The position numbers were made by a program, and so were the translations under genes. The notes beneath the pieces are model-generated. The model was not told where the DNA came from and did no database searches. It saw only the letters and a list, made by a program, of their open reading frames with translations. Shown here one piece after another: positions 63,476 to 64,000 of a stretch of DNA of 64,000 nt. The stretch spans positions 9,023,511 through 9,087,510 of the forward strand of contig NC_080723.1 in NCBI RefSeq assembly GCF_019097595.1. The letters run 5' to 3'. Numbering within the stretch: position 1 is the stretch's first letter; each line of letters starts with the position of its first letter. Source of the stretch: Hemibagrus wyckioides. Its lineage: Eukaryota > Chordata > Actinopteri > Siluriformes > Bagridae.

Positions 63476-63550
63476 AATTCTAGATAAATCCAACTATATT
63501 CTAGATATTTTCACTTGCTAAGATGTTTTCTTTGTGGTGTTCAAATGTGC

Positions 63551-63685
<135 letters not shown>

Positions 63686-64000
63686 ACTGGCCCTTCTTAC
63701 TCAGCTCCACATGAAATAAAGTCACCTACAATCCACCATTCTGCACCGTCTTCCCAGATGCTACTGAAGGAGGAAGTGTTTATATCCAACAAATAAAAAA
63801 AATCATATATACAAACTATGCAGACTCTTATATCTTTATTCGATAGAATTATTCTCCAAAAGAGTATAGCACAATATACATTGTAAATGTATTTCCTGTT
63901 ACAGTATCGTTTATAATTTCTAAACATCCAACTTTCCGTAAAGAAATTTGCACGACGTACAAACAGGAGGGAAAGGGAGAGGGAAGGGAAGACTGAGGGG
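63686..64000. other. no gene recognised
   Basis: AT-rich, ending in a purine-rich GGGAAAGGGAGAGGGAAGGG tract at 63970-63990. Confidence 0.5.

Overview
The window reads as nuclear DNA of a ray-finned fish, probably an ostariophysan and perhaps a catfish. It is AT-rich, has introns with GT/AG borders, and carries many microsatellites ((GATA)n, (CTAT)n, (CA)n, (TAA)n). It is full of teleost-type repeats: Tc1-like transposons, L2/Rex-like LINEs, Ty3/gypsy fragments and tRNA-derived SINEs. There are no bacterial features such as operons, ribosome binding sites or CRISPR. The fish assignment is secure; the catfish assignment is an impression from the repeat set.

Only one host gene could be supported. 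It is pleiotrophin (ptn), a secreted heparin-binding growth factor of the midkine/pleiotrophin family, on the + strand in the right-hand fifth of the window. Four coding exons (51789-51880, 52006-52179, 57799-57957, 62790-62845) join in one frame through three phase-1 introns. They give a 159-residue precursor with a signal peptide, two thrombospondin-type-1-like modules holding all ten family cysteines, and a basic tail. A polyadenylation signal lies at 63014-63019. The 5' untranslated exon or exons must lie upstream. The best candidate ends at a CAG/GTAAAT donor at 1947; a second possible non-coding exon is at 23833-24026. If the first is right, intron 1 is about 50 kb.

Layout. 1-1.95 kb: intergenic sequence or promoter plus the candidate exon 1. 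2-51.8 kb: a repeat-rich, gene-free tract, probably intron 1 of ptn. It holds two sets of Ty3/gypsy relics (6.1-7.4 kb; 17.0-18.7 kb), an internally deleted Tc1-like copy (22.66-23.2 kb), a Tc1 fragment (26.5-27.4 kb) next to a long decayed L2-like LINE (27.7-29.8 kb), an opposite-strand LINE relic (30.6-31.7 kb), another Tc1 fragment (31.8-32.25 kb) and a LINE broken by a SINE (41.8-43.0 kb). 51.8-63.0 kb: the ptn coding part, with an almost complete but dead Tc1 transposon in intron 3 and a scrambled Tc1 relic with alternating inverted segments in intron 4. 63.0-64 kb: downstream repeats.

No previously undescribed biological system was found. The most interesting points are the splice architecture around ptn exon 3 (short intron, GU repeat at the acceptor, exons that can be skipped in frame), the inverted mosaic Tc1 relic in intron 4, and several repeat-free stretches of intron 1 that may be conserved regulatory DNA. 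Repeat family calls rest on remembered family features and by-eye translation; no database search was run.
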